Below are positions 34,382 through 43,937 of a stretch of DNA of 64,000 nucleotides, piece by piece (position 1 is the first letter of the stretch; the number at the start of each line of letters is the position of its first letter). The stretch lies in assembly GCF_041154745.1 (NCBI RefSeq), contig NZ_AP031573.1, positions 4,030,001-4,094,000 on the forward strand. Direction: 5' to 3'. The translations under genes were made by a program, and so were the position numbers. The notes below the pieces were generated by a model, which saw only the letters and a program-made list of their open reading frames with translations, did not search any database and was not told where the DNA came from. Source of the stretch: Flavobacterium sp. CFS9 (GTDB lineage Bacteria; Bacteroidota; Bacteroidia; Flavobacteriales; Flavobacteriaceae).

Positions 34382-35544
34382 CAGCATACGATAAAGAGGA
34401 ATTAGACGATTTGACTTTAATAGAAGAAGCTGCTTCTCTGTATGCAGCTGGTTTTATCGATAAAAATCAAAAAGATAGAATTAAAAGAGAGCTGGGTGTT
34501 TTTAGAATACAGAACAATATTCTGGTTCGACTGGGATTTTTTCTGCTGGGATCATTTTTGTATCTCTCCATTTGTGGAGCCATTACGTTATTGGGACTTA
34601 GCAATGAACAATTCTTTTTTAGCATCTGCTGTTATATTTTTGCTTTGGTTGGTTTTGTTGGAGCAGAATTTTTGGCTAATATGAGGTATTACCGACATGG
34701 TTTAGACGATGCTTTTGTTTTAGGATCAATTTTGAATATTGGAATTGCTGTAGCAATCACTACCGAAGGATACGAACTAATAATTGCCATTTTTGTGGCG
34801 TTTAAATCGTTTCTGCTTTATAGAAGATATTTGAATTTACCGGCATTATTGGTGTTTTGCGCGGCTTCGGCTGCTATTTTATTCTTCGGTTTATTAGAAT
34901 TAGGAGAAATTGGAAAAATGATTTTACCGTTTGTCACGCTGCTATTTTCGGCAGGATTCTACTTTTTTACTAAAAAAAATATTGAAAAACTAACGGAAAC
35001 TTATCACTATAATGGACTTTTATTTGCTAATAGTTTTTGTTTAGTACTGTTTTATCTTTCGTGCAATTACTTAGTGGTTCGTGAGCTTTCGGTAACACTT
35101 ATGGACAATCCAATAGCCATAGAAAAGGACATACCATTTGCTTTTTTCTTCTATGCTTTTACATTGATTGTCCCCCCTCTATATTTAGTTCAGGCTTTGA
35201 AAACTAAAGATCGAATCTTACTATGGATTAGTTTTTTAGCCATAGGTTTTTCAATTTATACGATTCGATTTTATCATTCGGTTTTGCCAATCGAAACAGC
35301 ATTAACACTTGCTGGGATAGTTTTGTTTGCTATAGCTTATTTTTCAATTAAGAAATTAAAAGACAGAGAAAGTGGTTTAACATTTAAACCGGATCGATTG
35401 AATTCGTCAAATCCATTTTTAAATATGGAGACCTTAATTGTCGCTTCAGCTTTTGGAGTAAAACCCGAAGCAAAACCCGAAGATTCTCCAATGGATTTTG
35501 GAGGTGGTGGTTTCAGCGGAGGAGGCTCAGAAGGAACTTTTTAA
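34378..35544 (+). CDS. DUF4401/DUF2157-like membrane protein with glycine tail
   Basis: This 388-residue protein resembles the first gene in layout: a soluble head with LIEEAASLYAAGFIDKNQ, about ten hydrophobic segments (residues 48-330), then a cytosolic tail. The tail ends in a glycine-rich run, FGGGGFSGGGSEGTF, the type of ending seen in TPM-domain and other membrane proteins. It overlaps the first gene by 4 bases. The length and topology resemble DUF4401 proteins, but that family name is uncertain here. It is probably a partner of the first protein. The function is unknown. Confidence 0.75.
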   Translation: MTAYDKEELDDLTLIEEAASLYAAGFIDKNQKDRIKRELGVFRIQNNILVRLGFFLLGSFLYLSICGAITLLGLSNEQFFFSICCYIFALVGFVGAEFLANMRYYRHGLDDAFVLGSILNIGIAVAITTEGYELIIAIFVAFKSFLLYRRYLNLPALLVFCAASAAILFFGLLELGEIGKMILPFVTLLFSAGFYFFTKKNIEKLTETYHYNGLLFANSFCLVLFYLSCNYLVVRELSVTLMDNPIAIEKDIPFAFFFYAFTLIVPPLYLVQALKTKDRILLWISFLAIGFSIYTIRFYHSVLPIETALTLAGIVLFAIAYFSIKKLKDRESGLTFKPDRLNSSNPFLNMETLIVASAFGVKPEAKPEDSPMDFGGGGFSGGGSEGTF

Positions 35545-35551
35545 ATGAAAT

Positions 35552-35637
35552 GTTAATTGTAAGATGTAAGATGTAAAATGTGAGATGCGAAACTATAATA
35601 GTAACTTTTCATATTTTTGCATCTCACTTTTCACAAT
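35552..35637. repeat. Palindromic word array, GTGAGATGCGAAA type
   Basis: TGTAAGATG words run into TGTGAGATGCGAAA, which pairs with TTTTTGCATCTCAC. The whole lies between the convergent membrane-protein gene and ytxJ, so it can serve as a common transcript end. Similar ATG/GAAATGTGA words occur at 51862, 53597 and 60503. Confidence 0.85.
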
Positions 35638-35646
35638 AAAAAAAAT

Positions 35647-36036
35647 CTAGATTTTACTTTTCAATGCTTCCGCATCAATATCGCTATGGGAAACATCATA
35701 AACAGCTTTCCCGTTTCTGATCAGGATTAATTGTGGAGATTCATGATAAACATTGAATCGCGATGCAATTTCGTTTGAGACATCACGATGTGCTATTAAA
35801 TCCAAAAAATAAGGATTCACAGTATCTTCTAAAGCATATTCACGTTCAAATTGCTTCAAAGCCATACGGCTAATGCTACATCTTGTGCTGTGTTTAAAAA
35901 TGACTACCGGTTTTTCGTTGGATATCGCTTCGATTTCCATTAATTGGGCAACATCGGTTAATTCCGTCCAATTTACATTGCTTTTTGGGGTATCTGCTGA
36001 CTCCGAATTCCCGAAGATTGAATTAAAAAAACTCAT
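35647..36036 (-). CDS. ytxJ: YtxJ-like bacillithiol system protein
   Basis: This 129-residue thioredoxin-fold protein follows the YtxJ (DUF2847) pattern: VVIFKHSTRCSISRMALKQFE with a single active-site cysteine in a TxCxxS-like motif, then YFLDLIAHRDVSNEIASRF and HESPQLILIRNGKAVYDVSH. Such proteins are thought to reduce bacillithiol-mixed disulfides on proteins. The N-terminal end carries a flexible, serine-rich stretch. No bacillithiol-synthesis gene is present in the window. The protein converges on the DUF2157 pair and is divergent from clpB. Confidence 0.88.
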   Translation of the reverse strand: MSFFNSIFGNSESADTPKSNVNWTELTDVAQLMEIEAISNEKPVVIFKHSTRCSISRMALKQFEREYALEDTVNPYFLDLIAHRDVSNEIASRFNVYHESPQLILIRNGKAVYDVSHSDIDAEALKSKI

Positions 36037-36244
36037 ATTTGACTTGTTTTGTGACTTTTTGGCATTTTAAATGGATTGAAAACCAATAAAAAGTGTCATT
36101 TTGTCTGTATTTTTAGTATGGAATATAATTTGAACGTTCAGATAGCAAAGTTAGAATATTTAAAGTTAAAAATTTAATCCAATAAATTGTAATTTTAAAG
36201 ACCTCGAACTATATCACTAATAATCAATCCTAAATCGTATAGAT

Positions 36245-38848
36245 ATGAATATAAATAAATTTACAATAAAGTCGCAGGAAGCCATACAGTTGTCACAGCA
36301 GCTGGCACAACGCAACGGACAGCAACAGATTGAAAACGAACACATTTTTAAAGCTATTTTTGAAGTAGATGAAAATGTTGCACCGTTTATTTTGAAAAAA
36401 CTGAATGTAAATGTACCGTTGTTTTTACAAATATTAGACAGTACTATTGCAAGCTTTCCAAAAGTTTCGGGAGGAGATATATTGCTTTCCAGAGACGCAA
36501 ACAAAGCATTGAATGAAGCAGAAATTATTGCTCAAAAAATGAATGATGAATACGTTTCTATCGAACATTTAATTTTGGCTATTTTCGATTCAAAAAGCAA
36601 AGTTTCTCAAATTTTAAAGGACCAGGGTGTTACGGGAAAAGGGCTTAAAGCTGCCATTGAAGAACTTCGAAAAGGAGAACGAGTAACATCGGCTTCAGCT
36701 GAGGAAACCTATAATTCGTTAAATAAATACGCCAAAAATCTAAACGAACTGGCTCGTACCGGAAAACTAGACCCTGTTATCGGACGTGACGAGGAAATCC
36801 GTCGTGTGTTACAGATTTTGACGCGAAGAACCAAAAACAACCCAATGTTAATCGGAGAACCGGGAGTTGGTAAAACGGCTATTGCCGAGGGACTGGCGCA
36901 TCGAATTGTAGATGGTGACGTGCCGGAAAATTTAAAAGATAAAATCGTTTTCTCATTGGATATGGGGGCATTGATTGCCGGTGCTAAGTTCAAAGGAGAA
37001 TTTGAAGAACGTTTAAAAGCAGTAGTAAAAGAAGTAACTTCTGCCGAAGGAGATATCGTTTTATTCATTGACGAAATTCACACGCTTGTAGGTGCGGGTG
37101 GAGGAGAAGGTGCTATGGATGCGGCTAATATTCTGAAACCGGCTTTGGCTCGTGGTGAGTTAAGAGCCATTGGAGCAACAACTTTAGATGAATATCAAAA
37201 GTATTTTGAAAAGGATAAAGCATTGGAGCGTCGTTTCCAAAAAGTTTTAATCGATGAGCCGGATACTGAAAGTGCTATTTCAATTTTGCGCGGGATCAAA
37301 GAAAAGTATGAAACCCACCATAAAGTTCAGATTAAAGATGAGGCGATTATTGCTGCGGTAGAATTGTCACAACGCTACATTACCAATCGTTTTTTACCGG
37401 ACAAAGCTATCGACTTGATGGATGAAGCGGCTTCGAAACTGCGTATGGAAATCAATTCAAAACCGGAAGAACTGGATGTTTTAGATCGTAAGATCATGCA
37501 GCTGGAGATTGAAATTGAGGCCATTAAACGTGAAAAAGAAGAAAGCAAACTGAAAATCCTGCGTATGGATCTTGCGAACTTAAAAGAAGAACGCAATGAG
37601 ATTTATGCAAGATGGAAATCCGAAAAAGATATTGTAGACGGAATTCAGGCGGTAAAACTCGAAATTGAAGGCTTTAAATATGAAGCGGAACGTGCGGAAC
37701 GTGACGGGGATTATGGAAAAGTGGCCGAAATTCGTTACGGTAAAATAAAGGAAGCGCAGGAACGTCAGGATGTTTTGCAAAAACAATTGCTGGAGTTTCA
37801 ATCCGGTAATTCTTTGATTAAAGAAGAAGTAACCCGTGAAGATATTGCCGAGGTGGTTGCAAAATGGACCGGGATTCCGGTGATGAAAATGCTTCAGACC
37901 GAAAGAGAAAAACTTTTGCATCTGGAAGACGAATTACATAAACGTGTGGTAGGTCAGGAAGAAGCAATTGAAGCGGTGAGTGATGCTGTGCGTAGAAGCC
38001 GTGCCGGTTTGCAGGATTTGAAAAAGCCCGTTGGAACGTTCTTGTTTTTAGGAACTACCGGAGTAGGTAAAACGGAGTTGGCTAAAGCTTTGGCGGAATA
38101 TCTTTTTGACGACGAAAATGCCATGACCCGTATCGATATGAGTGAGTATCAGGAACGTCACAGTGTGAGCCGTTTAGTAGGTGCGCCTCCCGGATACGTA
38201 GGTTATGACGAAGGAGGACAGCTGACAGAAGCAGTTCGTAGAAAACCCTATTCTGTTATTCTGTTAGACGAGATTGAAAAAGCGCATCCGGACACGTTTA
38301 ATATCCTGCTTCAGGTTTTAGATGAAGGTCGTTTGACGGATAACAAAGGACGTCTGGCCGATTTTAAAAATACCATTATCATTATGACTTCTAATATGGG
38401 AAGTCAGATTATACAGGATAAGTTTGAAAACTTAAAAGGAAGTATTGAATCGGCTACCGAATCTGCAAAGGTTGAAGTTTTAGGATTACTGAAACAAACT
38501 GTTCGTCCGGAATTTATCAACCGTATCGATGAGATCGTGATGTTTACGCCTTTAACAGTAGATAATATTTCTAAAATTGTAGGTTTACAGTTGAAGAGTG
38601 TTACAAAAATGCTGGCTTTACAAGGTATTACAATGGACGCAACACCGGAAGCAATTGCTTACTTATCTGATAAAGGATATGACCCTCAGTTTGGTGCTAG
38701 ACCTGTAAAAAGAGTAGTTCAGAGAGAAGTATTGAACCAGTTGTCAAAAGAGATTCTGGCAGGAAAGATTACTACGGACAGTATCATCCTATTAGATGCT
38801 TTTGACGGACAATTGGTTTTTAGAAATCAAACGCATAAAGAAGAATAA
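36245..38848 (+). CDS. clpB: ATP-dependent chaperone ClpB
   Basis: ClpB is the hexameric disaggregase that works with DnaK. The 867-residue protein has an N-terminal Clp repeat domain (residues 1-145), AAA-1 with Walker A GEPGVGKT (204-211) and Walker [10 protein letters not shown], a long coiled-coil M-domain (about 410-540, rich in K/E/R), AAA-2 with Walker A GTTGVGKT (603-610) and [12 protein letters not shown], and a C-terminal domain with [10 protein letters not shown]. It is full length. A terminator follows. Heat-shock control is expected, but I did not recognise a stress promoter element. Confidence 0.97.
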   Translation: MNINKFTIKSQEAIQLSQQLAQRNGQQQIENEHIFKAIFEVDENVAPFILKKLNVNVPLFLQILDSTIASFPKVSGGDILLSRDANKALNEAEIIAQKMNDEYVSIEHLILAIFDSKSKVSQILKDQGVTGKGLKAAIEELRKGERVTSASAEETYNSLNKYAKNLNELARTGKLDPVIGRDEEIRRVLQILTRRTKNNPMLIGEPGVGKTAIAEGLAHRIVDGDVPENLKDKIVFSLDMGALIAGAKFKGEFEERLKAVVKEVTSAEGDIVLFIDEIHTLVGAGGGEGAMDAANILKPALARGELRAIGATTLDEYQKYFEKDKALERRFQKVLIDEPDTESAISILRGIKEKYETHHKVQIKDEAIIAAVELSQRYITNRFLPDKAIDLMDEAASKLRMEINSKPEELDVLDRKIMQLEIEIEAIKREKEESKLKILRMDLANLKEERNEIYARWKSEKDIVDGIQAVKLEIEGFKYEAERAERDGDYGKVAEIRYGKIKEAQERQDVLQKQLLEFQSGNSLIKEEVTREDIAEVVAKWTGIPVMKMLQTEREKLLHLEDELHKRVVGQEEAIEAVSDAVRRSRAGLQDLKKPVGTFLFLGTTGVGKTELAKALAEYLFDDENAMTRIDMSEYQERHSVSRLVGAPPGYVGYDEGGQLTEAVRRKPYSVILLDEIEKAHPDTFNILLQVLDEGRLTDNKGRLADFKNTIIIMTSNMGSQIIQDKFENLKGSIESATESAKVEVLGLLKQTVRPEFINRIDEIVMFTPLTVDNISKIVGLQLKSVTKMLALQGITMDATPEAIAYLSDKGYDPQFGARPVKRVVQREVLNQLSKEILAGKITTDSIILLDAFDGQLVFRNQTHKEE

Positions 38849-38893
38849 TTTATAAGAGAAATACATCAGAGATCATTTCTCATTTTCAGGAAG

Positions 38894-38923
38894 ACACCGG
38901 TAAAATATGCCGGTGTTTTTTTG
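38894..38923 (+). terminator. Terminator of clpB
   Basis: Arms ACACCGG and CCGGTGT with a 9-base loop, followed by a T-run, lie 46 bases after the stop codon of clpB. Confidence 0.9.
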
Positions 38924-39000
38924 TATAATCATTTTTGAGGCATGAAAATCTGCGTAGGAATTATTATATATTTGAATTATTAACGATCAAAAACAATTGT

Positions 39001-39492
39001 ATGAAAGAAAAACGACGGACTTTTTTAGGTTTATTAGTTACCTGCATTTCATTTATGAGCAGTGCTTATTCTCAACAGAGTGTGGTAGTTGCAGGAGGAA
39101 ATGCTACCGGAAGCGGTGGTAGCTCCAGTTATTCGGTTGGACAGATCTCATATGTGAGCTTATCTGGTGCTAACGAATCTGTTTTGCAAGGTGTTCAACA
39201 GCCTTATGAGGTAACCACTCTGGGCAATGATGATTTTAAAGGTATTGATCTTGTCATGACCGCTTATCCAAATCCCACTGTTGATGTGCTTACTTTAGTC
39301 ATTACCAAAGAAGAGTGGAAAGATTTGTCTTACAGGCTTTTTGATACAACTGGAAAGATTGTATCTGAGAACTTAAAAATTGCGGGTTCCGAAACGAGCG
39401 TGCCAATGCAGCAATTAAATCACGGAATTTATTTTCTGACGGTAAATAAAGGAAACAAAAGCATAAAAACGTTTAAAATCATAAAAAAATAA
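39001..39492 (+). CDS. Secreted protein with T9SS type A sorting domain
   Basis: This 163-residue protein has a signal peptide (MKEKRRTFLGLLVTCISFMS, then SAYSQ), a short low-complexity region (GGNATGSGGSSSYSVGQI), and a C-terminal type A sorting domain for the type IX secretion system (about residues 85-163: AYPNPTVDVLTL, YRLFDTTGKIV, LNHGIYFLTV and the KTFKIIKK tail). It should be secreted or attached to the cell surface. I took the ATG at 39001. The longer frame from 38935 lacks signal character. A -7 box TATATTTG lies at 38967-38974. The next gene, 16 bases away, is probably cotranscribed. Confidence 0.9.
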   Translation: MKEKRRTFLGLLVTCISFMSSAYSQQSVVVAGGNATGSGGSSSYSVGQISYVSLSGANESVLQGVQQPYEVTTLGNDDFKGIDLVMTAYPNPTVDVLTLVITKEEWKDLSYRLFDTTGKIVSENLKIAGSETSVPMQQLNHGIYFLTVNKGNKSIKTFKIIKK

Positions 39493-39508
39493 AACAGCAG
39501 ACAGATAT

Positions 39509-40543
39509 ATGAAAAAAATTACTCTTGCCTTACTATTATTAAGTTCTTTTACCTTTTTATTTGCGCAGGCTCCGCAAAAAATGAGTTACCAGTCGGTTAT
39601 TCGAAAAACGGACGGGACGTTGGTTGCAGGTACTTTAGTGGGTATCAAAACAAGTATTTTACTCGGATCAACGAGTGGTACAGCCTCTTATGTAGAAACC
39701 CAAACCACCACAACAAACAGTAATGGATTGGCCACTATAGAAATAGGAGGCGGTACACCAACTACAGGAACTTTCTCAGGGATAAACTGGGGAGCAGGAT
39801 CACACTTTATCAAAACGGAAATCGATCCAACCGGAGGAAGTAATTACACCATCAGCGGTACAAGTCAGTTGTTGAGTGTGCCTTATGCTTTATATGCGGG
39901 AAGTACTCAGAACAAGGGAAAAACAAGTATAATAATAACCGGAGATGTTACAGATGTACAGGCAATGGCGCAAATAGATGCCGAGTTTGGACCCTATACA
40001 GAAAATATTTATGTTACAAGCACAACAAATTTGACCAATATAGATTTGAGCGCAGTGAAAAAACTGGTAACCTTAAAGATTCAGAATAATTCAAAGTTGA
40101 CTAATGTAAACTTGAGCAATCTTATTGAGGTTTACGATGATTTAGATGTCGATAATAACAATAAATTAGGATCGATTGTATTTCCTGCATTGAAAATAAT
40201 ACAGGGATACGATACAGGGATTCTAAATAATCCATCTTTAACGTTTATTGCGTTTCCTGTGTTAACGTCAAGTAAAGGATTGTATTTTCACAGTAATATA
40301 CTTCTTACTTCTATCGAATTGCCTTCTTTGTCCACAATTGCAGATAAAGACACCACACTTGATTTTACCAGTAATGCACTTCCAAGTTCTCAGGTTAATC
40401 TGATTTTAAGCAGGCTTTTAAATTTATCTTCCTTTAAGGGAGTTAGATTAGACAATCAAAAACCACCAGCTCCTCCTACGGGGCAAGGTATTGTAGACAA
40501 AGCCACTTTAATTGGCAGAGGCGCAAGTGTTACAACCGATTAA
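39509..40543 (+). CDS. Secreted protein with leucine-rich-like repeats
   Basis: This 344-residue protein has a signal peptide (MKKITLALLLLSSFTFLFAQ), a beta-rich N-terminal part (residues 25-140) that includes the wording QAPQKMSYQSVIRKTDGT and QLLSVPYALYAG, common in Bacteroidetes surface proteins, and a C-terminal region (about 145-325) of irregular leucine-rich/receptor-L-like repeats (NLTNIDLS, KLTNVNLSNL, SLTFIAFPVL, LTSIELPSL). There is no sorting domain at its end. Together with the neighbour it may form a surface complex. The function and ligand are unknown. Confidence 0.75.
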   Translation: MKKITLALLLLSSFTFLFAQAPQKMSYQSVIRKTDGTLVAGTLVGIKTSILLGSTSGTASYVETQTTTTNSNGLATIEIGGGTPTTGTFSGINWGAGSHFIKTEIDPTGGSNYTISGTSQLLSVPYALYAGSTQNKGKTSIIITGDVTDVQAMAQIDAEFGPYTENIYVTSTTNLTNIDLSAVKKLVTLKIQNNSKLTNVNLSNLIEVYDDLDVDNNNKLGSIVFPALKIIQGYDTGILNNPSLTFIAFPVLTSSKGLYFHSNILLTSIELPSLSTIADKDTTLDFTSNALPSSQVNLILSRLLNLSSFKGVRLDNQKPPAPPTGQGIVDKATLIGRGASVTTD

Positions 40544-40573
40544 GTTTACTATTAAATCATAGGATTTATAAAA

Positions 40574-40600
40574 ATGCCAGCCGTAAGGTTGGCTTTTTAT
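40574..40600 (+). terminator. Terminator after the surface-protein pair
   Basis: GCCAGCC-GTAA-GGTTGGC (with G-T pairs) is followed by a short T-run, 30 bases after the stop. Confidence 0.8.
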
Positions 40601-40737
40601 TTAGTTTAAGAATTTCGATTCATAAATAATATAATCTTTTCTAAAAGTACTATAAAATAATTATGAGTAAAGTATAGAACTTTACGGTAGTAATTTGAAA
40701 ATCAAATGAAAAGAGGAATAATCTTAATCGAAATATC

Positions 40738-40857
40738 ATGAACAATATTTTTAGAGGGTTAATAGCAGGTTACGGTGCGAAAAAATTAGGTGGCGGTTGT
40801 TTTGGAACTATTTTCGTGTTTATTATTATTTGGGTGCTTTTAGGGCAATGCAGTTAA
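40738..40857 (+). CDS. Small membrane protein (39 aa), uncharacterised
   Basis: A 39-codon ATG frame encodes MNNIFRGLIAGYGAKKLGGGC and one membrane helix FGTIFVFIIIWVLLGQCS. The glycine-rich GGGC head and cysteine near the end recall small conserved membrane proteins of Flavobacteria, though I cannot name the family. It stands alone between the surface-protein terminator and the DUF808 gene, 125 bases upstream of the latter in the same direction. The clear topology supports a real gene. Confidence 0.55.
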   Translation: MNNIFRGLIAGYGAKKLGGGCFGTIFVFIIIWVLLGQCS

Positions 40858-40982
40858 TTTTTGGCTAGAAAAATCAACAAAAAAGTCTTAGATTCGCAGC
40901 AATAAACAACCAGGATCATGTATTAATTTGGCGTATTTAAAACCAGTTAATTAAGTGATTTTTCTAAAACAAAATAAGTATA

Positions 40983-41870
40983 ATGGCATCAGGTTTTTTC
41001 GTACTATTAGACGATATCGCAGCAATCATGGATGATGTTGCAGTAATGAGTAAAGTTGCAGCAAAGAAAACAGCAGGTATTTTGGGCGATGATTTAGCCG
41101 TAAATGCTGAGAAAGCTTCAGGGTTCGCATCCTCGAGAGAGCTTCCGGTATTATGGGCAATCAGCAAAGGTTCGTTGTTGAATAAAGTGATTATTTTACC
41201 CATTGCTTTTTTGTTAAGTGCTTTTTTACCAGTAGCCATCATTATAATTCTGGTACTTGGAGGTTTGTTTTTGGCTTATGAAGGAGCGGAGAAAATCTAC
41301 GAATTTGTATTTCCACACAAACATGAAGAATCTGAAGGAATCACAGACGAAACGTTTACAGAAGAAGAAATTTTAGAAGCTGAGAAAGGAAAAATAAAAT
41401 CAGCAATCGTGACCGATTTTATCTTATCTGTCGAAATTGTGATTATTGCTTTAGGTACCGTAATTGGTCAGCCACTTAGCCAGCAAATCATCGTAACGTC
41501 AATAATTGCCTTAGTTGCAACTGTTGGGGTTTATGGTATCGTGGCACTTATTGTCAGAATGGATGAAGCAGGGTATAAGCTAATTAAATTCAGTAAAAAA
41601 GAGAAAAGTATCTCGAAATTTATTGGAAACATACTAGTAAAAGCATTGCCTTTGGTCATTAAAAGTTTAACCGTAATTGGTACAATTGCTTTGATTTTGG
41701 TAGCAGGCGGAATTTTTGTACATTATATCCCGTTCATACATCATTTAATGGAAGAAATTAATGTGCCTTCTATTCTAAAAGAATTTGTTACAGGTTTAGT
41801 GTTAGGTTTTGCAGTATTGGCTGTAATAAGTCTGTTTAAAAAAGTATTCGGTAAAAAAGAAACTGTTTAA
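40983..41870 (+). CDS. DUF808 family inner-membrane protein
   Basis: This 295-residue protein matches DUF808 (E. coli YedI): the N-terminus MASGFFVLLDDIAAIMDDVAVMSKVAAKKTAGILGDDLAVNAE is diagnostic. It has hydrophobic segments at about 65-90, 140-160, 165-190, 220-245 and 265-285, with a charged loop (KHEESEGITDETFTEEE) after the first. It is an inner-membrane protein of unknown function. It is monocistronic, and a good terminator follows. Confidence 0.92.
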   Translation: MASGFFVLLDDIAAIMDDVAVMSKVAAKKTAGILGDDLAVNAEKASGFASSRELPVLWAISKGSLLNKVIILPIAFLLSAFLPVAIIIILVLGGLFLAYEGAEKIYEFVFPHKHEESEGITDETFTEEEILEAEKGKIKSAIVTDFILSVEIVIIALGTVIGQPLSQQIIVTSIIALVATVGVYGIVALIVRMDEAGYKLIKFSKKEKSISKFIGNILVKALPLVIKSLTVIGTIALILVAGGIFVHYIPFIHHLMEEINVPSILKEFVTGLVLGFAVLAVISLFKKVFGKKETV

Positions 41871-41895
41871 AAGAAATAACATCATAAATACAACA

Positions 41896-41926
41896 AACAC
41901 CAGTCGAAAGGCTGGTGTTTTTTTTT
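41896..41926 (+). terminator. Terminator of the DUF808 gene
   Basis: AACACCAG pairs with CTGGTGTT around TCGAAAGG, and the T-run is nine or more bases. Confidence 0.9.
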
Positions 41927-41950
41927 GAAGCACAGTAACTCATTTTTAAA

Positions 41951-42040
41951 AGCACTTTTGTCCCGCTATTCACTCTATCTTTTCCCTGCTAAAGAAGCAG
42001 GAAAAAGGATGCCGTTTCTATCGGGGCTATGCGATAAATT
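41951..42040. repeat. Dispersed-type intergenic repeat, about 90 bp
   Basis: A C/G-rich patch in AT-rich surroundings: TCCCGCTATTCACTCTATCT, a hairpin CCTGCT-AAAGA-AGCAGG, then GGATGCCGTTTCTATCGGGG. From memory, sequences of this wording recur in Flavobacteria. Only one copy is in this window, so the family status is not shown here. The remainder of the 335-base gap (42041-42206) has no other structure. Confidence 0.55.
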
Positions 42041-42206
42041 TTGGTTTTTCATAAGTAAAGGGTATTTTTTTAAAAGTATTTTAATGGATTAAGTATTTGA
42101 TTTTTAATGATTTGTTTGTTTTGTCGAAAGAATTAACAAATTTGAAAAGCAACCATTGTAATCGAACAGCATCTTCATAGTAATTAACAATTAATTATTA
42201 TTTTAT

Positions 42207-42620
42207 ATGAAAAGGTTTAAATTAAAATCAGTTTTTGTAGTATTATTTTTAGCTATAGGGTTAACTTCCTGCAGTAACGATAATGATGCGCCAAGTATTC
42301 CTGAATCAATTACTAAAGCTGCTTTAGTGACCGAAGTGAAAGGTCCGGCAACCGGGAAGGTTAATGAAGAATTAAGCTATGATGTTACTTTTGCTGTCGA
42401 TAACGCTTGTGGAGAATTTAGTAAAATTGGTGAAGTGACCATTGGGGGAGTAAAAGGATTGCAAGTTGAAGTTAAATATCCAACAGGAGTTTGTACCACT
42501 CAGGTACCGGATCCTAAAAAGACAGTTTACAAATTTAAGTCTGCAACCAAAGGAACTTTTGAAATTAAATTCAAAAAATCAGAAACGGAGTTTATCACGA
42601 CAAAAGTGGTTATTGAATAA
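42207..42620 (+). CDS. Small lipoprotein, uncharacterised
   Basis: This 137-residue protein has a signal peptide with lipobox cysteine C22 (AIGLTSCSNDNDAP) and then a single beta-sandwich-like domain (about residues 35-137: VTEVKGPATGKVNEELSYDV, later FKSATKGTFEIKFKKSE). It contains two cysteines (CGEF and GVCTT) that could form a disulfide in the periplasm. It is probably anchored to the outer membrane or exported to the surface. I do not recognise the family. The gene is single, upstream of the aguB promoter. Confidence 0.75.
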   Translation: MKRFKLKSVFVVLFLAIGLTSCSNDNDAPSIPESITKAALVTEVKGPATGKVNEELSYDVTFAVDNACGEFSKIGEVTIGGVKGLQVEVKYPTGVCTTQVPDPKKTVYKFKSATKGTFEIKFKKSETEFITTKVVIE

Positions 42621-42740
42621 TTAAGTTCTTAGACGATAAATTTTAGGTAACGAAACCATTTTGCAATTATTTGACTCTTTAATAGAATAAGATATTTGTA
42701 AGATGGTTTTCTTTTTATAAGAACTGGAGTATAGGTGTTC

Positions 42741-42771
42741 TTTGTCATTCTTTCAAAAAACACTATTTTTG
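42741..42771 (+). promoter_or_regulatory. Promoter of aguB
   Basis: TTTG (42741-42744), exactly 19 bases, then TATTTTTG (42764-42771), the best consensus promoter in the window. Because it sits there, the frame starting at 42742 cannot be the real start; the ATG at 42790 is used. Confidence 0.88.
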
Positions 42772-42789
42772 CACTCTAAATTTTATGTC

Positions 42790-43680
42790 ATGCCGAAAAG
42801 AAAGTATAAAATAGCCGTTATTCAGTTAAATCTGAATGATGTTGCCGAGAATAATCTTAAAAAATGTATCAGCTGGGTAAGAGACGCAGCTACTAAGGGA
42901 GCTGAAGTAATATTGCTTCCGGAATTGTACAGCAGTCATTATTTTTGCCAAAGCGAAGATGTAGATAATTTTGCATTAGCCGAACCATTGTACAGCACTT
43001 CATTTATTGCTTTTAGTGCTTTGGCAAAGGAATTGGGAGTAGTAATTATTGTTCCTTTCTTTGAGAAGAGAATGGCAGGAATTTATCACAATAGTGCTTA
43101 CATCATTGATACGGATGGAACAGAAGCAGGATTATACCGTAAAATGCACATTCCGGACGATCCGCATTTTTATGAAAAATTCTATTTCACGCCGGGTGAC
43201 TTAGGTTTTCAGGCTATTGAGACTAAAAAAGGAAAAGTGGGAACACTTATTTGCTGGGACCAATGGTATCCGGAAGCAGCACGTATTACTGCTTTAAAAG
43301 GGGCTGAGGTTTTATTTTATCCAACAGCAATTGGATGGCATCCAAAAGAAAAAGAAGAATACGGAGATAATCAATATGGTGCATGGATGAACGTAATGAA
43401 AGGTCATGCTGTTGCGAATGGTGTTTTTGTTGCCGCTGCAAACCGTATTGGATTAGAAAAATATATTGAAGGAACAGAAGGAATTCAGTTTTGGGGGGCT
43501 TCGTTTATCGCAGGGCCTCAGGGTGAGATCTTAGCTCAGGCTTCTCACGATCAGGAAGAAATTTTAATTGCTGAAGTTGATTTGGATCTACAGGAAAACG
43601 TACGTCAGAACTGGCCGTTTTTCAGAGACAGAAGAATTGATGCTTTTGGAGATATTACTAAAAGAGCGATTGATCAATAA
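42790..43680 (+). CDS. aguB: N-carbamoylputrescine amidase
   Basis: This 296-residue nitrilase-superfamily enzyme hydrolyses N-carbamoylputrescine to putrescine, CO2 and ammonia. It has the E-K-C triad: glutamate in LLPELYSSHYF, lysine in YRKMHIPDDP and C155 in LICWDQWYPEAAR. The HIPDDPHFYEKFYFTPGD segment is typical of AguB. Its partner AguA is encoded near 47.2 kb, so the two steps from agmatine are both present but the genes are separated. Terminators and a word array lie downstream. Confidence 0.94.
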   Translation: MPKRKYKIAVIQLNLNDVAENNLKKCISWVRDAATKGAEVILLPELYSSHYFCQSEDVDNFALAEPLYSTSFIAFSALAKELGVVIIVPFFEKRMAGIYHNSAYIIDTDGTEAGLYRKMHIPDDPHFYEKFYFTPGDLGFQAIETKKGKVGTLICWDQWYPEAARITALKGAEVLFYPTAIGWHPKEKEEYGDNQYGAWMNVMKGHAVANGVFVAAANRIGLEKYIEGTEGIQFWGASFIAGPQGEILAQASHDQEEILIAEVDLDLQENVRQNWPFFRDRRIDAFGDITKRAIDQ

Positions 43681-43712
43681 GTAAAAAAACTTTTACATAA
43701 AGGCAAAGAAGT

Positions 43713-43746
43713 AGAGGCTGTTTAATTTTAAACAGCCTCTTTTGTT
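43713..43746 (+). terminator. Terminator of aguB
   Basis: AGAGGCTGTTTA and TAAACAGCCTCT form a 12-bp stem, followed by TTTTG and a further T-run. Confidence 0.9.
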
Positions 43747-43777
43747 TTTCAGCACAAACAATATTGTTTTAAATTTT

Positions 43778-43905
43778 AGCTTTAATTCGACGCTGATAAA
43801 ACGGATTTACTTCGTAAAAACACGGATAAAGACAGATTTTTTTCTCCTTATAAAGAGTTTACAATTTTTAAGATCTGTTTTTATCCGCGTTGAAGTAAGA
43901 TGTAG
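43778..43905. repeat. Degenerate palindrome, ACGGATAAAGACAGA type
   Basis: CGCTGATAAAACGGATT and ACGGATAAAGACAGA on the left are complemented by GATCTGTTTTTATCCGCG on the right, with an AT-rich centre. It lies between the two convergent terminators of aguB and the OmpA gene. The frame across it (43742-43981) is not a gene. Confidence 0.8.
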
Positions 43906-43937
43906 AATGTTAAAGCCACTTTTAAGTATTTATATGC

